From positions 33,261,876 to 33,325,875 of the forward strand of contig JBCFYV010011135.1 in the NCBI GenBank assembly GCA_039000515.1: a DNA stretch of 64,000 nucleotides. The letters run 5' to 3'. This DNA is from Timema cristinae. Its lineage: Eukaryota > Arthropoda > Insecta > Phasmatodea > Timematidae. Both the position numbers and the translations under genes were made by a program. The stretch's first letter is position 1. Each line of letters begins with the position of its first letter. This document shows positions 58,401 through 64,000 of this stretch, piece by piece. The notes under the pieces were generated by a model. It was not told where the DNA came from, made no database searches, and saw nothing but the letters and a program-made list of their open reading frames with translations.

Positions 58401-61291
58401 CTTAGTGGTCAAGAGTTCCTGATACAGATCCAGAGGTTCTGGGTTCTTTAACTGGTGCTTTCTAAAATATTTCTGTTAAGCGGTGGGTCTGGAAAGTGGC
58501 CAACTTAGGAACTACTTGAATGAAAAAAGTAGCAGCTCCAGTTTAGAAAACTGAGATTAACAGCCAGAGGGTTCATGCTGACCACATGACACCCTCTATT
58601 CGCAAATGTTGGCTCTATCGTCCCTAACAGTGGTGGCAGCTTGGTTAGTATAAGCTCGATTGTGGAGTTTTATTGAGGGAAAAAAACAACCTTTTTTTGC
58701 ACCAGATTTTAATACCTTTTTGGGTTTTACACTTATGTACTAATTACGCTGATGGTTTTAGGGGTTGAGAAGGTTATATTTAGAGGAATTGTACCCGCAT
58801 TTGCGTGGAAGGAGGATGTAAAACCTCATTACACTAGACTGAGATTCGAACCTCAATCTCCCGACCCCCGGAAGTCCGGTCTACTGCGAGAGTAGTGTGT
58901 TAGATCACGCGGCCACCGAAGCGGCTCACAAAGTGTTTTAAGCCCTATGAAACTGTGCATGCTATCAGGACACCAGACACCCCTAAGTGTTATTTTATTA
59001 GGTAGCTTACATTCAACTTGAAGAGCTCAGTCTAGCTTTGATTTTCAAAAACTGATAGGCCTAAGTTTTAAAATAAAATATTTGAAAACATTCTAATTTG
59101 TTATTTAATTAGGAGCATATTTAAACTAAAGTATTAAAAATTTTACTATAGGCTGGTAAAAATTAATCAAATAAAGTAACAATAATTTATAATTACTTTG
59201 TTCGAAAAGATTGAACGCATTTAAAAATTAAGAACTTAAAAAAATATGATAGTTTAGTAAAAACAATTGTTAATAATATATTTATACTAAAAATTAATAG
59301 GTAGGCCTATATGTTGTTACTATTATTATTAGCACCGCGTCTTACTACCCGTTCGGGTTACATGCACTTACACTAATGTGTAATGGTAGGGTGATTGTGA
59401 GATGAAATGGAGGACCTACAGTTTAACGTGGAATCCGAACCACGGTGGAGGCCTGGAATTCCCCACATTCACAAGATGCCTTATCAGAGGTGAAGGAAGG
59501 GCTTGGTAATCAGATAAATCTGTGCCGGGACCGAGGATTGAACCCCGGCCACCAGCACAGAAGTTTGACACCTTACCCCCCTAGACCACCAGGTCTAAAA
59601 AAAAAAAAAAGACATTGTTACTATTTGGAAAAATATTATGAAATAGTCAATCTATTTTTGGAAAATTATTTTAATCAAAATCACTAACTTATATAAATGT
59701 TGACCAAACCACGAAATATTAATTTTAAGGGCAGGGCCAATGGAATTATGAGGCCGCTCCCCACCCCCCTTTTAAACAAAATGTTTTTAATTAATTTTTA
59801 TTTACATAATATTTAATTTAAAAAGCAAGACTTAACACCTTAGCTCATTCTGTAACATGTATGTCTATTGAGCTAAGGGTACCGGGTTTGATTACTGGTG
59901 TGGCCGAAAAATGTGGGCTTCCCCCTTCACAGTGATGAATTAACGGTCGGGGGCTGGGTGTTGTGTCTGTTCTAGATTTAACTTAGTTTATAAGTCGTGT
60001 GTTTATATAATCGGTCGGTTTAGAAAACAGACTTTAAATACCTTAATTGAAAAAGAAAGTACCTTCGAAATGTGGCTAGATGTATTATGTTAGTTTTACA
60101 ATGCTTGTTGAATTAAATGAGAAAGGTTAGGAAAATAGATAAATAAAAATAATGCCTTTTAATCACATATGTGCTTCAACTGTGACAGTAACCTGATTCT
60201 GTGACCACATAGTTTAAGCCGCGATAAACTATTGTGCCTTTGACAGGGATATCGGGGTTCGAATACCGGTTGCATATACTGAGGGTGGTTTTTCTTAAAT
60301 GGTTTTCCACTCTACCTCCAATCAAATATGGGTACACTATTTCTAAATTCAACCTTCCTCATCCCTAACTCATTAGTAATGCTAAAAAAAAAAAATTAAA
60401 CAAGACTTGGTGCTGTAGAAAAATTAATGTTTGAATAGTTTGGACCCCTCAAGAAACGAAGGTCTGGGGTAGATGCCCCTATTTTCTCCCCTCCATCACC
60501 CTCTGGATGTCCTATTTAAGAGATATGGACCCATTGTTGACCTTGATTCATAAAATTTTCTAAAAAATAGGCCTAGGGCATAAATGTTCAAGTTTTAATT
60601 TTTTTATGACCAAGTTTTTACAGGATTAGTGACGAAAATTAAATAATAAACAAAAGAGCCTATTAAAGAAAATTACTTAAAAGGCTTAATAGAAAAAACA
60701 TAACAACAATAAACATATTTTTGATATTAATAGATTTTATAATTGAAAGGAAATATTTCATTTAAAACACAATGGCCAAATTGATAGTTTTTATAAACTA
60801 ATATTTTAAAATTGGGCTTAGTTTATATAATTTAAACAAAAACTCCCTTTCATTGTTACTTATATTGAGCATTTGTTCCAAATCAAATTTTGAATAGAAC
60901 TATTCTAATGAAGGTCTACTTAAGACTAGTCCGTATTTATCTATTGTTGGTCACACAAAAACCAATTGTTTCCAAATTCTAGAATAAGGAACGTTTTTTA
61001 AATGTTTAAGTAGTTAATTTAAACAACACAAGTCATTATTGTATAAAATATAAACTTCGATAATGTTCTAATAATCAAAAGCTTTGAACAATGACAATTC
61101 ATAATCACATTGTTACAATCACAAATTGTGATATATTTACATTAACACTGTTATTTTTTTTACATACCTAAACTTTGAAGCTTTTTGTAGTTATCCAAAA
61201 CGTTGCGTAAACGTTTCTTCTCGTATTCTCCCATTTCCTGCCATTTAGTGGCAGAAAAAAAAGGAATGATTTCGGCGTCCAATTCCATCAT
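34848..61291 (-). CDS. PRDM9: PRDM9-like histone methyltransferase, nine exons
   Basis: Spliced model: 61168-61291, 55807-56069, 49228-49325, 46936-47021, 46117-46212, 44946-45022, 42247-42438, 39792-40053, 34848-35305. All introns are GT..AG, phases match throughout and the total is 1656 nt (551 residues plus stop). Domains: KRAB-like box about residues 7-42; acidic Asp/Glu run about 62-75; SSXRD-like segment 191-222; zinc knuckle C224, C227, C235, H238; PR/SET about 265-385; finger 1 C405/C408/H421/C425; C2H2 finger C487/C490/H503/H507. Known of the family: PRDM9 trimethylates H3K4 and H3K36 at sites its fingers bind, in early meiotic nuclei. SET residues Y296, G298, Y359 and Y375 align with Y276, G278, Y341 and Y357 of vertebrate PRDM9, so catalysis looks intact. 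Odd: residues 511-551 are a frameshifted tail over decayed fingers. The domain order and SET identity make the family call strong; function of the allele is inferred. Confidence 0.9.
35306..36129. other. PRDM9-like intron 8, part next to the finger exon
   Basis: AT-rich with T- and A-runs; no domain in the small frames. Confidence 0.5.
36190..37611 (-). mobile_element. Second Ty3/Gypsy fragment: gag/protease end and start of RT
   Basis: In intron 8 of the PRDM9-like gene, same strand. An open stretch 37054-37611 (185 codons, [13 protein letters not shown].., Pro/Ser-rich end) precedes a protease C-terminus at about 36900-37050, read as [18 protein letters not shown] (the I-L-G-x-P-W-L step) and YFGVDR. 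Then come an RT start in 36620-36880 ([13 protein letters not shown], then IDYRRI) and an RT palm at about 36500-36560 with SYLDDIIIY, the Y-x-D-D catalytic box. Many stops interrupt it; RNase H and integrase are missing. Confidence 0.7.
37687..37890 (+). mobile_element. SINE family A, 5'-truncated, with target-site duplication
   Basis: Body to (TAA)n flanked by direct repeats TGAATTGTTCCC at 37675-37686 and 37891-37902. It separates the Gypsy fragment from the LINE fragment in intron 8. Confidence 0.88.
37903..38900 (-). mobile_element. LINE fragment: endonuclease end and start of RT
   Basis: On the minus strand, near 38780-38840, [16 protein letters not shown] carries the S-D-H motif that closes the apurinic-type endonuclease of LINEs. 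At about 38540-38570 [15 protein letters not shown] follows. Then at 37869-38243 come [20 protein letters not shown] and [19 protein letters not shown] with DRGI, matching G-K-A-x-G-x-D/E and W-K-x-x-x-I-x-P-I-F-K-K-G-D in LINE RT. Several frameshifts. It sits in intron 8 and is closely similar to 63400-64000. Confidence 0.8.
39090..39780 (+). repeat. ~350-bp interspersed repeat, copy 1 (holds a SINE)
   Basis: Landmarks: AACTTAACAACCTGACCCCA-GACCAGTGATTTAACACTTAA, TTATAATGAATGGATTATAA and, after the SINE, ATTTATATCTCCTC and CAAGATTCGGATTCG. Shared with 40105-40380, 41630-42045 and 42640-42980. Noncoding; PRDM9-like intron 8. Confidence 0.75.
39380..39645 (+). mobile_element. SINE family A inserted in a ~350-bp interspersed repeat
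   Basis: Head, B box GGTTCAATCCTCGG, body and tail with drift (GACATGGTGATAATAA). It interrupts the repeat copy that spans 39090-39780, within PRDM9-like intron 8. Confidence 0.85.
39792..40053 (-). CDS. PRDM9: PRDM9-like exon 8: second half of PR/SET domain
   Basis: Residues 313-399 plus one base. The acceptor is CTTCACACCCAG and the donor A|GTAAGT. Hallmarks are [16 protein letters not shown] (N-W-M-R-x-V-N-C-A-R, the cofactor-pocket strand), [14 protein letters not shown] with the active-site Tyr, and [15 protein letters not shown] with the second catalytic Tyr. The match to vertebrate PRDM9 here is close enough to distinguish it from most other PR-domain proteins (PRDM7/PRDM9 versus PRDM1 or PRDM14 types). 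Confidence 0.93.
40105..40380 (-). repeat. Interspersed repeat, copy 2 (inverted)
   Basis: Complement of the family: TTAAGTGTTAAATTACTGGT, CTGGTTGTTAAGTTCATCC, GGTTTTGAACCACCAATAAA. It begins about 50 bp upstream of the exon 8 acceptor. Confidence 0.75.
40667..40699 (+). mobile_element. Ultra-short SINE tail insertion with target-site duplication
   Basis: Only TAGTAAGACGCGGTGC and (TAA)n remain, 33 bp, flanked by perfect 10-bp direct repeats TATCTCTAGC at 40657-40666 and 40700-40709. This is a retrotransposition product truncated almost to the priming site. Confidence 0.8.
40710..41629. other. PRDM9-like intron 7, AT-rich part
   Basis: A (TAA)n run at 40990-41020 with no SINE body attached; otherwise no feature. 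Confidence 0.5.
41630..42045 (+). repeat. Interspersed repeat, copy 3
   Basis: GAACTCAACAACCAGACTTC, GACCAGTAATTTAACAC, AATGAATGGATTGTAAGAAA, GTATTCGATCCAACTCTA. PRDM9-like intron 7. Confidence 0.75.
42247..42438 (-). CDS. PRDM9: PRDM9-like exon 7: first half of PR/SET domain
   Basis: Residues 249-312. The acceptor is CGTGTCCAG and the donor CAG|GTACAG. It carries [13 protein letters not shown] (the I-P-x-A-G-x-G-V-W core of PR domains), then KFGPYKG with the conserved Tyr and Gly of the active site, and ends at SGYCWQ. Joining here to exon 8 makes the following 16 residues align without a gap to the vertebrate domain, which supports this donor over the next GT about 36 bases downstream. Confidence 0.92.
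42640..42980 (+). repeat. Interspersed repeat, copy 4
   Basis: GAACTTAACAACCAGATCTC, GACCAGTAATTTAACACTTA, ATAATGAATGGTTTATAAGA, CAAGATTCAAGATTCG. PRDM9-like intron 6. A shorter trace (TTCCAAGATTTTCAA, GACTCGGATTCATAAAATGG) occurs at 49620-49710. Confidence 0.72.
42981..43879. other. PRDM9-like intron 6, unique part
   Basis: No domain or known repeat recognised. Confidence 0.5.
43880..44590. mobile_element. Palindromic element, interrupted by a SINE, PRDM9-like intron 6
   Basis: Left arm 43885-44053 plus 44331-44375; right arm 44420-44590, complementary over about 150 bp (for example ACACTTCACACATTGTTGAA versus its complement near 44435). Without the SINE (44054-44330) it is about 430 bp. 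MITE-like; ends are not sharp. Confidence 0.75.
44054..44330 (-). mobile_element. SINE family A inserted in a palindromic element
   Basis: Full head to tail. Target-site duplication CTCAAACTATT at 44043-44053 and 44331-44341. It interrupts the left arm of an inverted-repeat element (43880-44590). Confidence 0.9.
44946..45022 (-). CDS. PRDM9: PRDM9-like exon 6: zinc knuckle before the SET domain
   Basis: Residues 223-248. The acceptor is GTTTGTTGCAG and the donor GAG|GTACC, phase 0. The reading [17 protein letters not shown] gives C-x2-C-x7-C-x2-H, the same spacing as the zinc knuckle just upstream of the SET domain in vertebrate PRDM9. It then runs ALVYIKDTE, matching the conserved hydrophobic-K-D step after the knuckle. 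Confidence 0.9.
45120..45815. repeat. Minisatellite, 50/59-bp unit, 13 copies, PRDM9-like intron 5
   Basis: Core GGAGAAACAAGGACATTGAA, then TAAGAGAGACAAGGAGAGCA. Two length classes: 50 bp, and about 59 bp with an extra TTAGCTGTCA-like insert. It is purine-rich on the plus strand, so the pre-mRNA (minus strand) would be pyrimidine-rich. It fills most of the ~1.1-kb intron between exons 5 and 6, about 100 bp from the exon 6 acceptor. Confidence 0.95.
46117..46212 (-). CDS. PRDM9: PRDM9-like exon 5: SSXRD-like segment
   Basis: Residues 191-222. The acceptor is AAGTTGTTTCAG and the donor T|GTGAGT. The segment [16 protein letters not shown] then PVPDDDDYI parallels the L-R-x-R-K-x-x-x-Y-x-E pattern and acidic D-D-D-Y end of the SSXRD region of PRDM9 and SSX proteins. 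SSXRD is a repression/chromatin-association motif. The exon is wedged between two minisatellite-filled introns (about 46243-46917 and 45120-45815). Confidence 0.85.
46243..46917. repeat. Minisatellite, ~33-bp unit, about 20 copies, PRDM9-like intron 4
   Basis: Core CTACACCAGGAGGTGGCAAT, then AACAGCAAGTT. Variants alternate GGTGGC with GGAGAC and AGCAAGTTCTC with ACAAGTTATC. The array occupies practically the whole intron: about 18 bp from the exon 4 donor and about 30 bp from the exon 5 acceptor. Confidence 0.93.
46936..47021 (-). CDS. PRDM9: PRDM9-like exon 4 (linker before SSXRD)
   Basis: The acceptor GTTTGCCCCACAG is strong. The exon reads [20 protein letters not shown] and on, ending phase 1 at CACACAG|GTTAGAG. 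It has no recognisable domain; the charged Lys/Glu helix-like stretch sits where vertebrate PRDM9 has its variable linker before SSXRD. The other two frames are excluded by stops or by phase. The donor lies about 18 bp from the 33-bp minisatellite that fills intron 4. Confidence 0.65.
47755..47995 (+). repeat. Second interspersed repeat family (three copies)
   Basis: Landmarks TTCACACTTTACACTGCT, TCACTGGACACAGAGGTAAT and TTTCATTCTATCGCAACTCA. Other copies: 36130-36281 (forward) and 34130-34345 (inverted). A partial 5' piece (AACATAAA-GGACAAACACAGGAAA) recurs at 34050-34090 and 48320-48350. All lie in or beside the PRDM9-like gene. Noncoding. Confidence 0.65.
48012..48261 (-). mobile_element. 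SINE family B, well preserved, PRDM9-like intron 3
   Basis: Very similar to 27640-27893: tail complement GCACCGCATCTTACTACC, body, B box complement AGATTCGAACCTCG, head complement GCGCGTTAGCCAAC. Confidence 0.85.
49000..49187 (-). mobile_element. SINE family C, PRDM9-like intron 3
   Basis: Inverted motif CGACGGATTTACTTCC / GGAAAATCCGTCGACC in the body, B box complement GGGTTTTGAACCCAC and head complement ACCCCAAGACCACCGAGGTC, giving a tRNA-like A box GACCTCGGTGGTCTTGGGGT. Confidence 0.7.
49228..49325 (-). CDS. PRDM9: PRDM9-like exon 3 (weakly conserved linker)
   Basis: Predicted from splice sites and phase, not from clear homology. The acceptor is ATATTTACAG. The exon reads open in phase 0 for 32 codons (start [20 protein letters not shown]) and ends AG|GTTGG in phase 2. 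That leaves two bases that join exon 4 to make Arg. Exon 2 ends in phase 0 and exon 4 needs phase 2, so an exon of this phase class is required between them and this is the only good candidate I found. The residues are Ser/Asp/Glu-rich, as expected of a disordered linker. Confidence 0.55.
49440..49595 (-). mobile_element. SINE family B, tail half only
   Basis: Preceded by (TTA) repeats (49419-49460). Shared tail and half the body are present, then sequence changes abruptly at about 49595. It starts about 75 bp upstream of exon 3. Confidence 0.75.
50280..50575 (+). mobile_element. SINE family D, forward copy, PRDM9-like intron 2
   Basis: tRNA-like head with A-box region GCTCTGTGGTATATAGGTCA and B box GGTTCGATTCC; body CCTCGTGAGGACAAATAAGG, CTAGAAAACTGAGACTAACG; end ACATGACACCCTCTATCTG. 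Confidence 0.78.
50576..51929. other. PRDM9-like intron 2, unique part
   Basis: AT-rich. A 70-codon plus frame (50937-51149) has no recognised domain. Confidence 0.5.
51930..55787. repeat. Minisatellite, 70-bp unit, about 55 copies, PRDM9-like intron 2
   Basis: Core GCACCTGGGACTCTCAGTGC, then TCCAGACTAGAGCC and TTAGTGCTCTCTACCATGAC. The unit is about 54 percent GC in an AT-rich setting. Variants (CATGAC/CATGGC, TACC/TGCC, CTCAGTG/CTCACTG/CCTCAAGTG, TTAG/TCAG) form blocks that repeat in order, so groups of units were duplicated together. The array stops about 19 bp from the exon 2 splice donor. Its last units are more diverged, as usual for array edges. Confidence 0.96.
55807..56069 (-). CDS. 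PRDM9: PRDM9-like exon 2: acidic linker
   Basis: Residues 42-129. The acceptor TGTGTAG is followed by a phase-1 continuation giving [11 protein letters not shown], which resembles the segment right after the KRAB box in vertebrate PRDM9 (a Gly-Leu, then P-x-F-M). A run of alternating Glu and Asp codons follows. Next come [16 protein letters not shown] (compare the acidic-E-W-x-P motif of PRDM9) and a basic stretch that could be a nuclear localisation signal. The donor GTAGTAAGT lies about 19 bp from the end of the 70-bp minisatellite in intron 2. Confidence 0.85.
56070..57499. other. PRDM9-like intron 1, part near exon 2
   Basis: AT-rich with C- and T-runs (56405-56414, 57068-57080). No gene; the SINEs farther upstream are listed separately. 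Confidence 0.5.
57500..58038 (-). mobile_element. SINE family B interrupted by a family A SINE
   Basis: Tail complement GCATTGCGTCTCATTACCC, body to the B box (57655), interruption 57678-57964, then head complement GACCACGCAGCCACCGAAGC. Confidence 0.8.
57678..57964 (+). mobile_element. SINE family A nested in a family B SINE
   Basis: Full copy with (TAA)n. Target-site duplication TCTATCTCACCAG at 57665-57677 and 57965-57977. The interrupted family B copy resumes at 57978. Confidence 0.92.
58385..58625 (+). mobile_element. SINE family D, diverged copy
   Basis: Body TTTAGAAAACTGAGATTAAC and end CCACATGACACCCTCTATTC match 50280-50575; the head is weak (GTCTTAGTGGTCAAGAG, GGTTCTGGGTTC). Confidence 0.7.
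58700..58925 (-). mobile_element. SINE family B, diverged
   Basis: ACTAATTACGCTGATGG, CCGCATTTGCGTGGA, B box complement GAGATTCGAACCTC, head complement TCACGCGGCCACCGAAGC. Confidence 0.75.
59329..59597 (-). mobile_element. SINE family A
   Basis: Complement of tail at 59331, body, B box complement GAGGATTGAACCCCGG, head end AGACCACCAGGTC, then a run of A. Near-identical flanks TTGTTACTATT on both sides (about 59314 and 59615) suggest the target duplication. Confidence 0.85.
59820..59990 (+). mobile_element. tRNA-like SINE fragment
   Basis: A-box-like TTAGCTCATTCTGTAAC and B-box-like GGGTTTGATTACTGG about 40 bases later, then GTGTGGCCGAAAAATGTGGG. Single copy here. Confidence 0.4.
60185..60395 (+). 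mobile_element. SINE family B, old forward copy
   Basis: B box GGGGTTCGAATACCGG at about 60253, body TTTCTTAAATGGTTTTCCAC; the tail is poorly kept and replaced by an A-run. Confidence 0.65.
60396..61167. other. PRDM9-like intron 1, part near exon 1
   Basis: Unique AT-rich sequence without recognised features. Confidence 0.5.
61168..61291 (-). CDS. PRDM9: PRDM9-like exon 1: start codon and KRAB-like box
   Basis: Residues 1-41 plus one base. Two ATGs are adjacent (61291 and 61288), with an in-frame TAA just upstream, so the first ATG is taken as start. The reading [17 protein letters not shown] followed by [10 protein letters not shown] matches the W-x-E-M-G-x-(W/Y)-E-K and R-N-V-x-x-N-Y pattern of the PRDM9 KRAB box. 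The donor is G|GTATGT. An AG preceded by TTCTCAAC lies 7 bases before the ATG, so a separate 5' untranslated exon is possible. In vertebrates this box mediates protein contacts needed for PRDM9 function. Confidence 0.85.
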
Positions 61292-61499
61292 CACTTATCT
61301 GTTGAGAAGATCTATTTCAATTCTTTTCACTCTCTTCTCTTTCAATACTATATATTTATATGTAAATATCTACTCGTCCTGTAAATGAATTACTCCGAAA
61401 CCACCTATAAGAGTCAATTAACCATTTTAACAAAACATTTTAAATAAGACATTCTTTGCACGTCTAGTTGAGTTTGAAGATGAACTTTAAATGAGAGAA

Positions 61500-61570
61500 A
61501 CGTTCGGAGCATTGTGATTGGCTGTATGTGTTTCTTTTCACAAGCTTTGATTGGTTCAGCGTACGAGTTC
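61500..61570 (-). promoter_or_regulatory. Putative PRDM9-like promoter with two CCAAT boxes
   Basis: Read toward the gene, CCAAT occurs twice (complement of ATTGG at 61517-61521 and 61550-61554), 33 bp apart, about 230-260 bp upstream of the first ATG. Paired CCAAT boxes near three helical turns apart are typical NF-Y arrangements. No clear TATA box is evident. This is inference from motif and position only. Confidence 0.3.
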
Positions 61571-62339
61571 TTTTTCACTTGCTCACTTCAAAATAAATAT
61601 ATTCATTTTCAACAACTTTTATTTCAGTTAAAATATTATATGTATTAATTTCAAAACATTAAAAAATTATTAAAATTATTTTGCTATCAGAATACATATA
61701 TTTATTTACGAGTGAAATATATCAGAGTTTTGTTTGCTTGATGGCTCACTGAAGACATGTAGCGCTTAATTAACAATTATAGAAATAGTATTAGATTAGC
61801 CTTTTAAAGGGTGTTGATCTAAGTGTTTTCTAATTATTTTATCTTTAATGTAATAAATGAATTGAGTACCATGAATATGTATAGTATATAGGCCTATATA
61901 TCTAAAAAGTAATATTGTTATAGTTAAATCACTTATTCCCTTAAAAAAATTAACCTTTATTTATTTGTTTTTTTATTTTTTATTTATAAACAAACTAATC
62001 AAGTAACTAACTCTAACAAACCGCTACCACACTTGTACAATACAAACTAACGTACGAAATACTTACAACATAATTTATAATCCTAAGGGCCAGTTTCATA
62101 GTCCGACTTAGTACGCCTCAAGTGCGGCGCTATACTAAATATAGGACGACACCTACAAGAGTGTTTTAAAAAATAAACAAAATACAAGTCAGCTATTTGA
62201 CTATATAAAAATATATATATATATATTAATTAGATAATAAAAGATTTTGAGAATAGTAATACTAACATATTTTTCACCCTATTATTTTATCATTTATTTA
62301 GTAAAAAGTATTTCACAAGTATAAGCCGGGCCAGTTTAG
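61571..62339. other. Upstream of the PRDM9-like gene, AT-rich
   Basis: No second gene sharing the promoter region was seen; an AT dinucleotide run lies at about 62210-62230. Confidence 0.45.
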
Positions 62340-64000
62340 TATCCTTCCTCCAATTTATCCCGTTCTTCTTCTCTCACTTGAACACTTTCTGTTATTTTCT
62401 CCTTCCATCTATTTCTTGGCCTCCCTTGCGGTCCTTTTCCTACATACCTCATTTCCAATATTTCGAAATGGGTATAAAATATGGCATGTACAACACTTCC
62501 TTACACTTCAAGAGGACTTCTCTTCTCCATAGCAGGTGTCTTACACACCTACAGAACAACTCTCCATGCTGTCCTCTTATCATAACTTCTCATTAAATGC
62601 TCTCTTCTTCCACCTTCATCCTCAATCACGCTTACAAGATATTTTACATTCTGTACTTTTCTTAGCTCTACTCAGCCAACCTTATAGCTTTACTAGACCT
62701 TACCCTCTTCCTTGTAATTACCATCACTTCACATTTTGCCATGCTAAATTTAATTCCACGGTCTTTCACTTCCTCATCTATTCCTGTAGTTGTTACTGTA
62801 CGTCTCCTTCCTTCTCCCCCATACTATCAAGTCATCAGCAAACATCATGGACTTAATTCTTTCCTTCCCAAGTTTTCTTGCTACTTTGTTCATGACCATT
62901 ACCATTACAAATAGTAATAGTGAAAGGGAACTCCATTGATTCACTCCATTTTTTATTTGGAATCACTACGTCCTTCTAATCTCGGTCTTGACCCAATTCC
63001 TATTACCCTCATACATGCTTTTAACTCTAATTACAACACCTCTTTCCCCTTGGGCCCACTCCATTTCTTAACTCATTTTATTTATATCCACGCTATCATA
63101 ATATGCCTTCTCCACATCCATAAGAACCGTTATTAAGTATTTCCTATATTCATACCATCTTTCCATCAGCTGTCGTATGGCATAGATTAAATCTATTTTA
63201 GACCTCTTTACCCTAAATCCATGCTGATTCTCTTTCCACCTTACTTTCTTTTTATTCATTATTCTCTTTTCTAGTATCTTCTCTTACATTTTTGTTCAGT
63301 GACACACCAGCGTTATTCTTTTATAATTTGTATACCTTTTCCTGTCGCCTTTCTTTAAAAATAGGTATTATAACTCCCTTTTTTACAGTCTCCCGATACC
63401 TTGTTCTCCTTCCAAACCACTCTCAGCACCCTGTATAACCATTGTATACCCACTTCACCTGCTGCTTTTATCATTTCCACAGTCAGTTCCTCCACATCCG
63501 GTACTTTTTCTTGTTTAATCTCCTTTAATACATCCTCTATCTCTCTTCATACGAGACCTCTTTCATCCTCTTATGTTATTTATTCCTTATCCTCTGTTTC
63601 ACTCTCTTCCCTTTCCTTTTCGAGGTTGAACATTTTCTCAAAATGCCTTATGCATAGTTCCATTTCATTCTCTCCTGTCGTCAACGTTCTTCCTTCATCA
63701 TCTATAATTCTAACTTTTTGTATTGTATCTATCCTCTGTTTCCTACTCAGCTATATAACATCTTCTTACACCCTTCCACATACCATTCTAGAATTTTTGT
63801 TCATTTTTGCATCAAATCCTTCATGTTTTAACCGTACAACTCACTTCGTTCTTTTCTTTGTCTCTCTATATTCTTCCTCTGTTTCCTCATACCCGATCTT
63901 AAAACTCCTTCTAATGCTTTATTAGTTTCCTCCCCTGCTTCCTACACCCGGTCGTTCCATCAGGGTGTCTCTTTCCACTTCTTCTTATTAGTAATATATG
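62340..64000 (-). mobile_element. LINE fragment with RT palm, running off the window edge
   Basis: Minus strand. 63068-63259 reads WKENQHGFRVKRSKIDLIYA then IRQLMERWYEYRKYL and MDVEKAYYDSV, the Q-x-G-F-R-x-x-R-S and D-x-E-K-A-Y-D motifs of LINE RT. Near 62817-62850 MMFADDLIVWG is the F-A-D-D catalytic box. The part 63400-64000 is the same family as 37903-38900. The copy has frameshifts and continues beyond 64000. It lies upstream of the PRDM9-like promoter. Confidence 0.82.

Noticed and set aside
63401..63925. 174-codon plus-strand frame
   Set aside because: Antisense of the second LINE fragment of the same family.

Overview
The window is animal (metazoan) nuclear DNA, AT-rich and dense in repeats. 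Spliced genes, tRNA-derived SINEs, LINEs, a Ty3/Gypsy element and many minisatellites point to an invertebrate. The phylum cannot be fixed from sequence alone. There are no prokaryotic operons, CRISPR arrays or plasmid features.

The main find is a PRDM9-type gene on the minus strand, 61291 down to 34848. I assembled nine exons by hand. All have GT..AG borders, all phases match, and together they give 552 codons (551 residues plus stop). Domain order is KRAB-like box, acidic segment, SSXRD-like segment, zinc knuckle, PR/SET domain, an atypical zinc finger and a C2H2 finger. This is the layout of PRDM9, the histone H3 methyltransferase that places meiotic recombination hotspots in many vertebrates. 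The tyrosines known to matter for catalysis are present. The DNA-binding array is poor: one canonical finger, then a frameshift, then remnants of two or three more fingers in other frames.

Three PRDM9 introns are largely filled by unrelated minisatellites: a 70-bp unit in about 55 copies, a 33-bp unit in about 20 and a 50/59-bp unit in 13. Two of these arrays stop within about 20 bp of a splice donor. Other introns hold Ty3/Gypsy and LINE fragments, SINEs and a ~350-bp interspersed repeat.

The second gene, on the plus strand, is the 3' end of a protein kinase resembling RSKR (SgK494). Its last two exons are 23937-24158 and 24791-24916. A LINE 3' end with poly(A) lies just upstream of the first, and a 51-bp minisatellite fills much of the intron between them. 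I could not find the upstream kinase exons here.

Layout: 0.4-4.0 kb, 78-bp minisatellite; 4.4-5.1, 35-bp minisatellite; 6.3-7.2, minisatellite born from LINE coding sequence; 7.7-8.9 and 10.5-11.5, the same 51-bp minisatellite in opposite orientations; 12.5-14.5, three palindromic MITEs and a 35-bp array; 16.2, hAT-like transposase tail; 17.2-17.9, ~140-bp repeat; 23.2-25.3, LINE end and kinase end; 26.6-27.1, 55-bp array; 28.6-29.6, 54-bp array open on both strands; 30.2-32.8, decayed Ty3/Gypsy pol; 34.6-61.6, PRDM9-like gene; 62.3-64.0, LINE fragment. SINE families with different tRNA-like heads share one 3' tail that contains a small hairpin and ends in (TAA)n.
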